From JBBSAT01 sp044223665 (lineage in GTDB: Bacteria > Myxococcota_A > Polyangia > Polyangiales > Sandaracinaceae), in assembly GCA_044223665.1 (NCBI GenBank), contig JBGALT010000018.1, positions 12,320 to 76,319 on the forward strand: a stretch of DNA of 64,000 nt, read 5' to 3'. A program made the position numbers and the translations under genes. The notes beneath the pieces were generated by a model. It had not been told where the DNA came from and did no database searches. It was given only the letters and a program-made list of their open reading frames with translations. This document shows positions 47,431 through 57,390 of the stretch, piece after piece. Positions within the stretch are counted from its first letter, which is position 1. Every line of letters begins with the position of its first letter.

Positions 47431-48189
47431 TCAAAACGAGACGCTCAACGAGTCACCCTCGAGCCGCACGTGGCCCTCACCCGTGCTGGCCGGCTGGGTG
47501 GCGCCGACGACGTCGAGGATGCCCCAGACGATCGCCGCCAGCGCGACGACGCCCGAGCCGATCCAGAACGCGTTGGCGAGCGTCGCGTCGTCGTACGCGC
47601 GCTGCTGCGCATCCCACGCCGATCGATGATCGGGGGCCACGAGGACGGCGCTCGTCGCATCCTGCGCGGCGAACGCGAAGCCGAACGCGATTCCGTTCGC
47701 GACGGCCGTCAGAGCGCCTCCGAGAACCCACGGAAGGGGTGAGATCTCGCGTGTCGGGCTCGTCGGAGACGAGGGAGGCGGAGGGCCCTCCCCCGTCGCC
47801 TGCCGGGCGTCGTGCTCCGCATCGGCGGGCGGCGCGTCCGCGTCGGGCACGGCGCGCTCGCAGAGCCGCTCGAGCGCGGTGACGTTCGCCACCAGCGCAC
47901 CGCGATCGGCCACCTCCGTGTCGGTCTCGAGAAAGCGACGGTAGAGCGCGAGAGCCCCCTCGCAGTCGCCCTGCGCCTCGTGAACGCGCGCGAGGTTTCG
48001 CAGCAGGATCGGATGGGGGCACACCGCGTACGCACCTTCGAGCAGCACGCGCGCGCGCTCCATGTCGCCCGTGTCGAAGAGTGGCCGGGCCTGCTGCGAC
48101 ATCTCGTACGCGTGGCGCTCGTCCTCCGGCGTACACGCCGGTGCTGGCTCCGCCTGCGCCTGCGCGATCCCCGCCTGCGCGAAGATCAC
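47431..48189 (-). CDS. TPR-like membrane protein with signal sequence
   Basis: About 252 aa. It begins with a hydrophobic export signal (AFVIFAQAGIAQAQA). A tetratricopeptide-like region follows (LLRNLARVHEAQGDCEGALALYRRFLE), then a Pro/Ala linker and two hydrophobic segments near the C-terminus (WVLGGALTAVANGIAFGFAFAA, WIGSGVVALAAIVWGILDVVG). This layout is common in myxobacteria beside kinase genes. The start is unclear: GTG at 48189 is the first normal codon, but a CTG at 48201 or an ATT at 48213 would give a longer signal. It is divergent from the transmembrane kinase, with almost no space between. Confidence 0.55.
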   Translation of the reverse strand: MIFAQAGIAQAQAEPAPACTPEDERHAYEMSQQARPLFDTGDMERARVLLEGAYAVCPHPILLRNLARVHEAQGDCEGALALYRRFLETDTEVADRGALVANVTALERLCERAVPDADAPPADAEHDARQATGEGPPPPSSPTSPTREISPLPWVLGGALTAVANGIAFGFAFAAQDATSAVLVAPDHRSAWDAQQRAYDDATLANAFWIGSGVVALAAIVWGILDVVGATQPASTGEGHVRLEGDSLSVSF

Positions 48190-48207
48190 GAACGCGAGCA
48201 GGTGCGT

Positions 48208-48213
48208 TAGAAT
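48208..48213 (+). promoter_or_regulatory. Putative -10 box of leaderless kinase transcript, possibly bidirectional
   Basis: TTAGAAT at 48207-48213 contains TAGAAT, followed by 7 bases and the GTG at 48221. The ATG at 48212 lies inside this box and is therefore unlikely to be the start. The opposite strand reads ATTCTAA and could serve the divergent TPR gene. Confidence 0.45.
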
Positions 48214-48220
48214 GGCGCTC

Positions 48221-49807
48221 GTGCAGGACGCGACCGCGACCAAGCTACCCGAGCGGCTGGGGCGCTTCGAGGTCGTGGCCCGCCTCGCGACCGGCGGAAT
48301 GGCGGAGATCCTGCTGGCCCGCGTGCGTGGCCCGCACGGCTTCGAGCGCCCCATCGTGTTGAAGCGGATGCTACCACAGCTCGCGCGCGACCCCGTGTTC
48401 GTCCGCATGTTCCTCGACGAGGCGCGCATCGCGGCGCGCGTGAGCCACCGCAACGTCCCGCAGCTCTTCGAGCTCACCAACGAGGCCGACGAGCTGATCC
48501 TCGCGATGGAGTACCTGCACGGCGAGGGGCTCGCGAACGTCGTGCGGCGCCTGGCCAAGACGGGCGAGCACCTGGACCCCGTGCTCGCCGCGCACGTCGC
48601 CGCCGAGGCATGCGCGGGTCTACACGCCGCGCACGAGCTACGCGGGAGCGATGGGCAGAGCCTGTCGTTGGTCCATCGCGACGTCTCGCCGCAGAACTTG
48701 TTCGTGCTCTTCGACGGCACGGTGAAGGTCATCGACTTCGGCATCGCGAAGGCAGCCGACCGCGCGACCCGCACCGAGACCGGGGAGATCAAGGGCAAGC
48801 TCGAGTACATGGCGCCCGAGCAGTGTCGAGCGCTGCACGTCGACCGACGCACCGATCTGTTCGCGCTGGGCGTCGTGCTGTACGAGTGCGTCACCGGGCA
48901 TCGCCTGTTCCGGCGCCCGAACCAGCTGCTCGTGTTCAAGGCGATCTGCGAGGAGCCGATCGCGCGACCGAGCACCGTCGTGAGCACGGTGGCTCCCGAG
49001 CTCGAGCGGATCATCATGCGCGCGCTCGAGCGCGAGCCCGACGCGCGATACGCGACCGCCGCCGACATGCGGCGCGACTTGCTGGCCTTCGTCAGCGCGC
49101 ACGGCGGCTCGGACCAGGCCGAGCACGCGCTCGCGACTCTGATGGCGCGCCTGTTCGCGGAGCGGATGGCCGAGAAGTCCGAGATGATCAGCAAGGCGGC
49201 GGCGGGCATGCCGATGGGCGCCGTGCCGGTGGCCGAGCCCGACGCGGGTGTCGCGCTACCGGTGGTCGAGCCGCGAACCGTCACGGCTCCGACGAGCCTG
49301 GCGCGACCGCCGCTCGTCAGGCGGGCGCCGAGCTCGCGCGGGACGATCGTGGGGGGCGTCGCCGCGCTCGCCGTGACGGTCGCCGCGCTCGCCTGGTGGC
49401 TCGGAACGACGGCCTCCCCCGCCACGCCGCCGGGGGTCCGTCCCGAGCAGAGCGACCTCGCGGCCTCGCCGACGCCCACCGCTGCTCCTGCTTCGAGCCT
49501 TCCTGCGTCGACGGCGGTCGCGGCGCCGCCTCCCAGCGAGGTCACGCCAACAGGGTCGTCGGGCCCGAGCGGAGCACGGGTCGCGCCTTCGACCGAAGCG
49601 AGCGCGACCGCGCCCGCCGATGGAAGCGAGCCGGCGTCGCCGTCGCGGACGGGCCGGCACGGAACACACGGCCACACAGCCGTCCACGCGACCGGCTCGG
49701 CGCAGGGACAGGCCAGCGACGGGCCCCCCGGGCGACCTCCGGCCGTCACGACGGCCGCGCCACCGCCCTCGACCACCGTGGCGCCGGAGTGGGGCAACGG
49801 CTGGTGA
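48221..49807 (+). CDS. Transmembrane Ser/Thr protein kinase
   Basis: About 528 aa from the GTG at 48221, or 531 from the ATG at 48212. The kinase domain has LGRFEVVARLATGGMAEIL, the lysine in PIVLKRML, HRDVSPQNLF, IDFGIAKA and GKLEYMAPEQC. A juxtamembrane region leads to a single membrane segment (TIVGGVAALAVTVAALAWWLG). The C-terminal 120 residues outside are Pro/Ser/Thr/Ala-rich low complexity with a His/Gly patch and no known sensor domain. It is typical of Myxococcota signalling kinases. Confidence 0.88.
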   Translation: MQDATATKLPERLGRFEVVARLATGGMAEILLARVRGPHGFERPIVLKRMLPQLARDPVFVRMFLDEARIAARVSHRNVPQLFELTNEADELILAMEYLHGEGLANVVRRLAKTGEHLDPVLAAHVAAEACAGLHAAHELRGSDGQSLSLVHRDVSPQNLFVLFDGTVKVIDFGIAKAADRATRTETGEIKGKLEYMAPEQCRALHVDRRTDLFALGVVLYECVTGHRLFRRPNQLLVFKAICEEPIARPSTVVSTVAPELERIIMRALEREPDARYATAADMRRDLLAFVSAHGGSDQAEHALATLMARLFAERMAEKSEMISKAAAGMPMGAVPVAEPDAGVALPVVEPRTVTAPTSLARPPLVRRAPSSRGTIVGGVAALAVTVAALAWWLGTTASPATPPGVRPEQSDLAASPTPTAAPASSLPASTAVAAPPPSEVTPTGSSGPSGARVAPSTEASATAPADGSEPASPSRTGRHGTHGHTAVHATGSAQGQASDGPPGRPPAVTTAAPPPSTTVAPEWGNGW

Positions 49808-50100
49808 GCCCCCGCTCGCCGAGGCGATCTGCCGCCGCGGTCGATCGCTTCGGGGATCGCCTCCCGCGCCGCCCGGCTCGCCGTCGTCTGCACCGCCCTC
49901 ATCCACGCGCGTGCTCGCAAGCCCCGCGCCGACCCTTTGCCACCGGATTGTCCGCGAATTCGCCGATGGGTTGGAACCCGCGCGGTTCGCCCGGAACGGG
50001 CGCGGTTCTGTCGAGCCCCACGACCCGTCCCGACCGCGCGGCCGAGAGCCACTGAGAACGGTCACGCGCGCGGGCGCTCGAGCCGTGGGATCCTCGCCGG
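49808..50100. other. Intergenic region between kinase and ABHD18-like hydrolase
   Basis: A 293-bp region with no supported gene. It holds a dispersed palindrome copy near 49973-50013 and otherwise random GC-rich sequence. Confidence 0.4.
49973..50013 (+). repeat. Dispersed intergenic palindrome (copy d, degenerate double copy)
   Basis: GGAACCCGCGCGGTTCGCCC directly followed by GGAACGGGCGCGGTTCTG. Two overlapping imperfect GAACC/GGTTC inverted repeats resemble copies a-c. Confidence 0.4.
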
Positions 50101-51180
50101 ATGCTCCGCCGGATCGCCCGCCTGACCGTCGCGCGCACGGTCGCTCCTCTCGTCGACGGCGCGGTGAAGGCCGCGCTGCTGTCTCGCAGTCGCGCCTCGC
50201 GCGCCCGCTCGCCTGCCGAGTCGCTCGGGCCGCGCGAGCGGGCCCGCCGCCTGCGCGACATCGCGGCGCTCTACGATCGCACCGAGCACTTCGTGCGCCC
50301 CGAGTCGTTCTTCGGCGAGCCGGAGGCGCCGGCGTTCCAGCGCGCGAAGGTCCGCGCGATGGCGGGCGGCGAGGTGATCGACCTCGGGTGGCCGAGCGAG
50401 CGCCCGCCGCTCGTCCTCGACCTCGCGGAGAAGTTCGCGTCGGCGCCCGCCAATCGAATCGCGCGGGCGCGCTGGTTCCGCGGGCGAGAGACCGGGCGCC
50501 CGGCGCTCGTGCTGGTGCACGGCTATCTCGGCGGCGCGCACGCCCTCGAAGAGCGCGCATGGCCCATCGCCGCGCTCGTCGAGCGCGGCCTCGACGTCGT
50601 GCTCTTCGTGCTGCCTTTTCACGGCCTGCGCGGGAGCGGGCGCCGCCCCGCGTTTCCGGGCAGCGACCCGCGCATGACGGTCGAGGGCTTCCGCCAGGCC
50701 ATCCACGATCTCGGTGGGCTGATCCGGGGCCTGCGTGCCGAGGGCGCGCCGCACGTCGGTGCGATGGGGATGAGCCTGGGCGGGTACACGAGCGCGCTCG
50801 CGGCGACGACGCTCGCCGACCTCGACTTCGCCGCGCCGCTCGTGCCGCTCGCTTCGGTGGCCGACTTCGCGCGCGACGACGGCCGCTTCGTCGGGACCCA
50901 GGAGGACCAGGACGAGCAGCATCGGCTGCTCGAGAACGCGTGCGCGGTCGTGAGCCCGCTCTCCCGCTCGCCGCGCACGCCGCGCGAGAACATCCTCGTC
51001 CTCGGCTGCGAGCGCGACCGGATCACGCCGATCGCGCACGCCGAGAAGCTCGCGACGCACTTCGGCGCCCCCCTCGTGCGCATGCCGGGTGGTCACCTGG
51101 TCCAGATCGGGCGCGGCGAGGGCTTCCGCGCGCTGCTCGCGATGCTCCGCGCGCGCGGGATCCTCGCGCAGCGCACCTGA
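50101..51180 (+). CDS. ABHD18-like alpha/beta hydrolase
   Basis: A 359-aa protein with no obvious signal peptide. It has LVHGYLGGAH, LPFHGLRGSGRRPAFPG and a nucleophile elbow GAMGMSLGGYTSALAA (GxSxG with Ser), then GCERDRITP for the acid and PGGHLVQ for the His. The LPFHG...RRPAFPG segment is characteristic of the ABHD18-like group. Probably an esterase or lipase; no substrate known. It is convergent with the giant Cys-rich protein gene. Confidence 0.78.
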   Translation: MLRRIARLTVARTVAPLVDGAVKAALLSRSRASRARSPAESLGPRERARRLRDIAALYDRTEHFVRPESFFGEPEAPAFQRAKVRAMAGGEVIDLGWPSERPPLVLDLAEKFASAPANRIARARWFRGRETGRPALVLVHGYLGGAHALEERAWPIAALVERGLDVVLFVLPFHGLRGSGRRPAFPGSDPRMTVEGFRQAIHDLGGLIRGLRAEGAPHVGAMGMSLGGYTSALAATTLADLDFAAPLVPLASVADFARDDGRFVGTQEDQDEQHRLLENACAVVSPLSRSPRTPRENILVLGCERDRITPIAHAEKLATHFGAPLVRMPGGHLVQIGRGEGFRALLAMLRARGILAQRT

Positions 51181-51232
51181 CGCGCGTCGCGACGGACGCG
51201 GGGCGGGATCGTGACCGGCCCTTCGAGACCGG

Positions 51233-54200
51233 TCAGATGCAGAGGTAGCCGGTCGTGGGCGTGCCCGAGCAGTGCGTCCCGCCCGTGCACGTGTTTCCGC
51301 AGCAGTCTCCGTCGGTGCCCGCCGTGGTCCGCTCGCAGCCGTTCATCGCGCTGCCGTCGCAGTCGGCGGCGCCGCCCGTGCAGGTCCCGATGTCGCAGAC
51401 CCCGCCCCCGCACGCGGCCGTGCCGTTCATGTAGCCCGTCTGACAGTTCACGCAGGACCCACCGCAGTGCGTCGCGTCCTCCATCGTCTCGCAGCCGGGC
51501 GCCGCCGTGCAGCTGACCCAGCCGGACTGGCAAGCCCCCGGCGTGCAGCTACCGCCGGAGCAGCTCCCGGCCTGGTGGGGGAACTGCATCATGCAGTTGG
51601 TGCACGCGCTGCCGCAGTGGGTCGCGTCCTCGGCCGTCTCGCAGCCGGGCGCTCCGGCGTTGCAGTTGGCCCAGCCTGCCTGGCAGGTGCCCGGCACGCA
51701 GCTCGCGCTGCTGCAGCCGACCGACTGGTGCGGGAACGCGGCCGTGCAGTCGGCGCAGCTCGTCCCGCAGTGGGTCGAGTCCTCCGCCGTCTCGCAGCCC
51801 GCGGCCGCCGTGCAGTTGGCGAAGCCCGCGTTGCAGGCTCCCGGCGCGCAGGAGCCCGCCGAGCAGCCGACCGCCTGGCGCGGGTACATCGCCGTGCAGT
51901 TCGTGCACGCGCCGCCGCAGTGCCCGGCGTCCTCGGCCGTCTCGCAGCCCGACGCGGCGGTGCAGTCCACGAACCCGGTCACGCAGCTCGAGTACGTGCA
52001 CGAGCCCGTCGTGCAGTTGATGCCCATCGCGTGCGCGACGGTGCTCGCGCAGTTGGTGCACGAGCTGCCGCAGTGCGTCGCGTCCTCGGCCGTCTCGCAG
52101 CCGAGCGTCGTCGCTCCGTCGCAGTCGATGAAGCCGCTCGCGCAGCCGGAGAACGTGCACGCCCCGGCGCCCGAGCAGCCGAGGCCGGTGCCGTGCGCGA
52201 CCGCGCTCGAGCAGTTCGTGCACGTGAGACCGCAGTGGCCGGCGTCCTGGAGCTGCTCGCAGCCGTTGACGGGGTTCGAGTCGCAGCTCGCGTAGGAGGC
52301 CTGGCACATCCCGTAGCCGCAGCTCGCCGTGCTGCCCGCGACGTTGCAGACCGCGCTCGCGTGCATCGGCGCGCACGACGTCCCGCAGCCGCCGCAGTTG
52401 CTCGTGGTCGAGAGATCGATCTCGCAGCCGTTCGCGGCCCCGTTGTCGCAGTTGCCCCAGAGCGGCGCGCAGCTGCCGACCACGCACGCCCCGCCGCTGC
52501 ACGAGCCGGTGGCGACGTGGTCGTCGAGACAGGACACGGCGCACGTCCCGCAGTGGACCGAGTCGATCTGCAGGTCGCTCTCGCAGCCGTTGCCGCCGGG
52601 CGCGCCGATGTCGCCGTTGCAGTCGCCGTGAAGCGCCGCGTCGTCGCAGCCGCACGTGCCACCGGTGCACGAGGTGCGCGCGCCGCACTGGCGGCCGCAC
52701 GTGCCGCAGTTCGCGCCGTCGCTCGCGAGGTTGACGCACTGGCCCCCGCAGCACGTGGTGCCCGCGCCGCAGACGTCCCCCGTGCTGCCGCACACGCAGC
52801 GGCCGCCCACGCACTGGTCGGCCACCGTCGGATCACAGACGTTGCCGCAGCCGCCGCAGTTCTGGGTGGCCGTCATCGTGTCGAAGCAGCCCGGATACGT
52901 CACCGCCATGCCCATCGAGTCGACGGCGCAGCACGTGCTGCCGACGGCGCAGGCCGCCATCCCGCCCGCGGTGTTCGTGGAGCAGCCGCAGGTGCCCGCC
53001 GTGCACTGGTTCGCCACGAGGGTCGAGCCCGGGTTGCACTCGTTCCGGCAGGCGCCGCAGTGGTGCAGGTTCGTCGCGAACGTCACCAGGCAGCGGCCGC
53101 CGCCGGGGCACGAACGGTCCGTCACGCAGCCGGTCGCGTTCGTCGGGTCGAGGACCTCGTCGGCATTGCCGTCGCAGTCGTCGTCGATGCCGTTGCAAGC
53201 CTCGGTCGCCCACGGGTTGACGCCCGCCTCCATGTCGTCGCAGTCGGTCCCCGAGGGATCCACCGACGCGAAGCCGTCGGTGTCGGTGTCGACGATGCCG
53301 GTGCACACCATGGAGCCGCAGCTCTCGCTCGTGCCCGTCGTGCAGTTCTCCGGCGCGTCGATGTGCACGCGCGGATCGCCCTCGCCGCAGTCCTGCCCGC
53401 CGGTGAACCCGTCGTGATCGGTGTCGGCGGGATCGCAGTTGGCGTCCGAGCCATCGCCGTCCTCGTCGATGCCGTCGCCGCAGATCTCCATGGCGCCGGG
53501 ATGGATCGCCGAGTCGCAGTCGTTGCAGTCGCAGCTGCCGCAGTCGGTCGCCCCGCCGGTGCACGTGTCGGAGCCGTCGCCGTCGAGATCGGGGCTCGCG
53601 CACGACGCGTCCTCGTCCACGAGGTGATTGCAGTTGTTGTCGATGCCGTCACACATGCACTCGGTGCCGACCATCCGGCATGCCTCGAGATCGAGCCCGC
53701 CGGGGTGCACGTCGGGATCGTCGTCGTCGCAGTCGGGCTGGCCGACGCCGCCCGGATAGCCGTCGCCGTCGTTGTCGCAGGCCGCGCCGCCTCCGCCGGG
53801 CTCGCCCGAGCAGTCCTCGTCGATGCGGTTGCCGCACACGTCGGTCGCGCCCGGGTGGATGCTCGGATCCATNNNNNNNNNNNNNNNNNNNNNNNNNNNN
53901 NNNNNNNNNNNNNNNNNNNNNNNNNNNNNNNNNNNCAGTCGCAGACGCCGCCGGCGGGGCCGCAGTCGTTGGACCCGTCGCCGTCGGCGTCGCCGCACGC
54001 CTCGTCGCGGCTTCCCCCGGGCAGGCCGTTGGCGCGGCAGTCCTGGTCGATCGTGTCGCTGCAGCGCGTGAGCGCGCCCGGGTGGATGCAGGGGCTGTAC
54101 ACGCGGTCGTCGGGGATCGTGCAGTCGACCGGGGTCGCCGGGGGCGGCATGTCGTTGCAGTCGCCGGCGTCGCTCGCCGAGCAGAGGCCGACGTCGCACG

Positions 54201-54684
54201 CGACGCCGGTCGCGCCGGGCCCGGGATCGCGACACGTCGCCTCGACGTGGGCCGGGCTCGGCCAACCGTCGGCGTCCACGTCGTCGGTGGCGTCGGTCTC
54301 GACGAGCAGGACCTCGTCGCGGAGCACGCCAGCGGGCATGTAGCAGCGGGTCGCGTAGAGGCGCGTCCCCGAGGCGGTGGTCGCGTAGATGTGGACCATC
54401 ACGGGCGTGGCGTCGTGCAGCGAGATGGCGACGCGGATGGGCTGCTCGCCGTTGATCTCGGCGGCGGTGCGGTGCACGACACTGGTCGTCGCGGGCATGA
54501 CCGGGCTCGCGCTCGACATGAGCGGGATCACCGTGAAGTTCACGCTCTCGATCACCGTCGCGTCGGTCCCGGCGACCCGCGCCGTGATCAGGATCGACTC
54601 CTCGCTCCCGCCACACGAAGCGACGGCGAGGGCAGCAGCGAGCGCAAGGAAGAAAGGACGGATCGAGCCCGGACGTTTCGCCAC
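51233..54684 (-). CDS. Giant MopE-like Cys-repeat lipoprotein, interrupted by an assembly gap
   Basis: About 1,150 aa. The GTG at 54682-54684 starts MAKRPGSIRPFFLALAAALA with lipobox VASC. A beta-rich domain precedes MopE-type DCND/CNGIDDDCDG units (Ca- or Cu-binding style: IHPGA, DNDGDG, DDDD). Then comes a long array of about nine Cys-rich units of 40-45 residues; the later five share CETAEDATHCG or near variants and CTNC. The reading frame before and after the 63 N differs by one, so the gap length is wrong by a base count not divisible by three. It is probably a surface-displayed structural or metal-binding protein. The minus-strand TAGCAT box lies 6 bases before the GTG. Confidence 0.75.
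51420..52640 (-). repeat. Coding tandem repeats of the Cys-rich protein
   Basis: Units of about 120-135 bp encode GCE...HCG..C..C...GC..G.C. The copies nearest the C-terminus are most alike (shared TAEDATHCG), which suggests recent expansion. The collapse of such repeats is a likely source of the nearby gap and of length errors. Confidence 0.55.
53873..53935. other. Assembly gap (63 N)
   Basis: A run of 63 undetermined bases inside the MopE-like repeat region. The reading frame does not match across it, so its size is an estimate. Confidence 0.95.
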
Positions 54685-54690
54685 GATCCG

Positions 54691-54696
54691 ATGCTA
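54691..54696 (-). promoter_or_regulatory. Putative -10 box of leaderless Cys-repeat lipoprotein transcript
   Basis: TAGCAT on the minus strand, 6 bases before the GTG at 54684, with no ribosome-binding sequence. Confidence 0.45.
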
Positions 54697-54803
54697 CCGC
54701 ATGCGCGCCACCGGCGGGAGCCACGAGGGTCGATCCGGCGGAGGGCCCGGCACCACGACATGACCCGGTGCCGGGCCCATGCCAGAGTCGCGCCGAGACG
54801 GCG

Positions 54804-54992
54804 ATGACGTTCGGCTACATCGGGTACATCTGGGCCCTGAGCGGGTGCTGCGTGCTGGGCGCCGTGTTCGGCGGGGGTGCCGCGGTCCTCTACGCCTACG
54901 GCCGCCGGCTCGACCGCCAGCGGGGCGCGCCATCGGTGACCGTCGAGCGCGTGGACGCGGGCGAGCCCCGAGGCCCGGGAGACGCGGCCTGA
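54804..54992 (+). CDS. Small membrane protein upstream of mutS2
   Basis: A 62-aa protein starting MTFGYIGYIWALSGCC. One long hydrophobic stretch (VLGAVFGGGAAVLYAY) is followed by a basic and polar tail. Its stop is 1 base before the mutS2 ATG (TGAGATG), which suggests translational coupling. An in-frame ATG at 54768 is possible. No family recognised; being so short, it could be overcalled. Confidence 0.5.
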   Translation: MTFGYIGYIWALSGCCVLGAVFGGGAAVLYAYGRRLDRQRGAPSVTVERVDAGEPRGPGDAA

Positions 54993-54993
54993 G

Positions 54994-57390
54994 ATGACCC
55001 ACCGAGCTCCCGACGAGTCGGCGTTCGAGCGAACACTGCGCGACCTGTCGTTCCGCACGATCGTCGAGGCCGTCGCCGAGCGCTGCGTGGGCCCGCTCGG
55101 CACGACGCTGGCGGCGGCCGGCCTGCCCATCGCCGGCACCCCGGAGGCCGCCCGCGTCCTCATGGACGAGACGGCGGAGGCGATGCGCGCGCGCCACGAA
55201 GGCGACCCCGTGCCGCTCGAGGGGCTGCGCGACGCGCGCCCGAGCTTGCTGCGCGTCTCGAAGGGCGGCGTGCTCTCGGGCCCCGCGCTCGCCGACGTGC
55301 TCTCGGTCCTCGGCGCGGCGCGCGCGCTGCGACGCTTCCTCGCCAAGCGCAAGGCGACGATGCCGCGCCTGTTCGCCGCGTGCGCGCTCGATCCGAGCCT
55401 CGACGTCCTCGCGGAGGAGATCGGCGCGGCGATCGAGCCCTCCGGCACGATCCACGACGGCGCGAGCCCGACGCTCAAGCGCCTCCGGGCCGAGATCCAG
55501 ACGTTGCGCGTGCGCATCACGGCGCGCATCGAAGAGATGCTGATCGCCCACGCCGACGTGGTGTCCGATCGCTTCGTGACCGAGCGCGACGGCCGCTACG
55601 TGCTCCCGATGCGCAGCGACGCGCACGACAAGATCCCCGGCATCGTCCACGGCACGAGCCAGAGCGGCGCGACGGTGTTCGTGGAGCCGCGCGCGCTCGT
55701 GGAGTCGCAGAACCGGCTGACGCTCGCGCGGAGCGAGATGGAGATCGAGGAGCTCCGCATCCTCACGCACCTCTCGGAGCTGGTGCTCGAGCGCGCCGCC
55801 GAGCTCGAGGCGGCGCTCGACGCGCTCGACCGCGCCGATCTGCGCGACGCGTGCGGCCGGCTCTCGCTCGATCTCCGATCGACGGTGCCGGATCTCGTCG
55901 ACACGCCGGTGTTCGACGTGCGCGAGGCGCGTCACCCGCTGCTCGTGCTCGAGGGGCGCACGGTCGTGGCCAACGACGTGGCGCTCTCCACCGGCCGAGG
56001 GCTGGTGCTCTCGGGCCCGAACGCGGGCGGCAAGACGATCGCGCTCAAGCTGCTCGGCCTCTTCTCGCTCATGGCGCGCGCTGGGCTTCCGGTGCCGGCG
56101 AGCGAAGGCGCGAAGATCGGCTTCTTCGATCCGATCCTCTCGGACGTCGGCGACGAGCAGTCGATCGAGAAGAGCCTCTCGACCTTCTCGGCGCACGTGA
56201 CGAGCCTCGCGCGCATCCTCGCGGCGGCCGGGCCCCGCACGATGGTGCTGCTCGACGAGGTGGCGACGGGCACCGATCCGGAAGAAGGCGCGGCGCTCGC
56301 GTGCGCGGTGGTCGAGACGCTGCTCGATCGCGGCGCGGCCATCGCGGTGACGACGCACTACGAGGCCCTCAAGGCGCTCGCGCTGAAGGACGCGCGGCTG
56401 ACGAACGGCTCGGTCGGGTTCGACGTGGAGAAGATGGCGCCGACCTTCGAGCTCCGGCTCGGCGCACCGGGCGCATCGAGCGCGCTCCGCGTCGCGCGCC
56501 GCTTCGGGCTCGATGCCGGGGTGATCGCCCGCGCCGAGGCACTGGTGCCCGAGAGCTCGCGCAGCTTCGACCAGCTCGTGCACCGCCTCGAGCAGGACAT
56601 CGACGCCGCGAAGAGCGAGCGCGCGGCGGCCGAGTCGATCCGCCGCGAGGCCGAGCGCGCAAAGGCGGCGGCCGAGGCGGAGCTGCGCGCGCTGCGGGAG
56701 CGCGAGCGCACCAAGCTGAGCCGTGAGGCCGAGAAGCTCGTCACGCTGCTGAAGGACACGCGCGAAGAAGTGCGGGCCGCGCGCGGGGCGATGCGCAAGG
56801 GCGAGGGTGACGCGGCGCTCGTGGAAGAGGCGCGCAAGGCGATCGAGCGCGCCCAGCAGCGCCTCGACGGCGACGTGCGAGGCGCGCTGCCCGCCGAGCC
56901 GGCCGAAGAGCGCGGTGTCCGGGTCGACGAGAAGACGCTGGCGATCGGCGATCGCGTCTGGGTGCCGCGCCTCCGCGCGGAGGTCGAGGTGATCGAGGCG
57001 CCGCAGAAGGGCCGCGTGCGCGTGCAGAGCGGCGCCGTGAAGCTGACGATCGAGGTCGCCGACCTGCGAAAGCCCGCCGAGGCGCCGAGAGAAGCGCCCC
57101 GCCCGCCCGAGCCGCCGCGCATGGCCTCCGTTCCCGCGTCGAGCACGGAGACGCTCGACCTGCGCGGCCTGCGCGTGGACGAGGCCCTCTCGCTCACCGA
57201 GTCGTTCCTCGATCGCGCCTATGGCCAGGAGCGACACCTCGCCACGCTCGTGCACGGCGTGGGCAGCGGCGCGCTCCGCGATGCCGTGCGCCACCACCTC
57301 AAGTCGGGCCTCGCCCGCTGGGTGAAGAGCTTCCGCCCGGGCACGATCGAAGAGGGCGGCGACCGCGTCACGATCGTGCTCCTGGGCTGA
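54994..57390 (+). CDS. mutS2: MutS2 family ATPase/endonuclease
   Basis: A 798-aa MutS2 protein, acting on recombination intermediates or collided ribosomes depending on the species. The Walker A loop GPNAGGKT is at 341-348. Motifs STFSAHVTSLARIL, LLDEVATGTDPEEGAALA and TTHYEALK are intact. A long coiled-coil (about 520-640) follows. The C-terminal Smr nuclease domain (about 720-798) has LDLRGLRVDEAL and LVHGVGSGALRDAVRHHL. The N-terminal mismatch-recognition domain of MutS is absent, as expected for MutS2. Confidence 0.95.
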   Translation: MTHRAPDESAFERTLRDLSFRTIVEAVAERCVGPLGTTLAAAGLPIAGTPEAARVLMDETAEAMRARHEGDPVPLEGLRDARPSLLRVSKGGVLSGPALADVLSVLGAARALRRFLAKRKATMPRLFAACALDPSLDVLAEEIGAAIEPSGTIHDGASPTLKRLRAEIQTLRVRITARIEEMLIAHADVVSDRFVTERDGRYVLPMRSDAHDKIPGIVHGTSQSGATVFVEPRALVESQNRLTLARSEMEIEELRILTHLSELVLERAAELEAALDALDRADLRDACGRLSLDLRSTVPDLVDTPVFDVREARHPLLVLEGRTVVANDVALSTGRGLVLSGPNAGGKTIALKLLGLFSLMARAGLPVPASEGAKIGFFDPILSDVGDEQSIEKSLSTFSAHVTSLARILAAAGPRTMVLLDEVATGTDPEEGAALACAVVETLLDRGAAIAVTTHYEALKALALKDARLTNGSVGFDVEKMAPTFELRLGAPGASSALRVARRFGLDAGVIARAEALVPESSRSFDQLVHRLEQDIDAAKSERAAAESIRREAERAKAAAEAELRALRERERTKLSREAEKLVTLLKDTREEVRAARGAMRKGEGDAALVEEARKAIERAQQRLDGDVRGALPAEPAEERGVRVDEKTLAIGDRVWVPRLRAEVEVIEAPQKGRVRVQSGAVKLTIEVADLRKPAEAPREAPRPPEPPRMASVPASSTETLDLRGLRVDEALSLTESFLDRAYGQERHLATLVHGVGSGALRDAVRHHLKSGLARWVKSFRPGTIEEGGDRVTIVLLG

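Noticed and set aside
51420..52640. Regular repeats that could suggest a CRISPR array
   Set aside because: Units are 120-135 bp, coding and diverged; no constant repeat with unique spacers.
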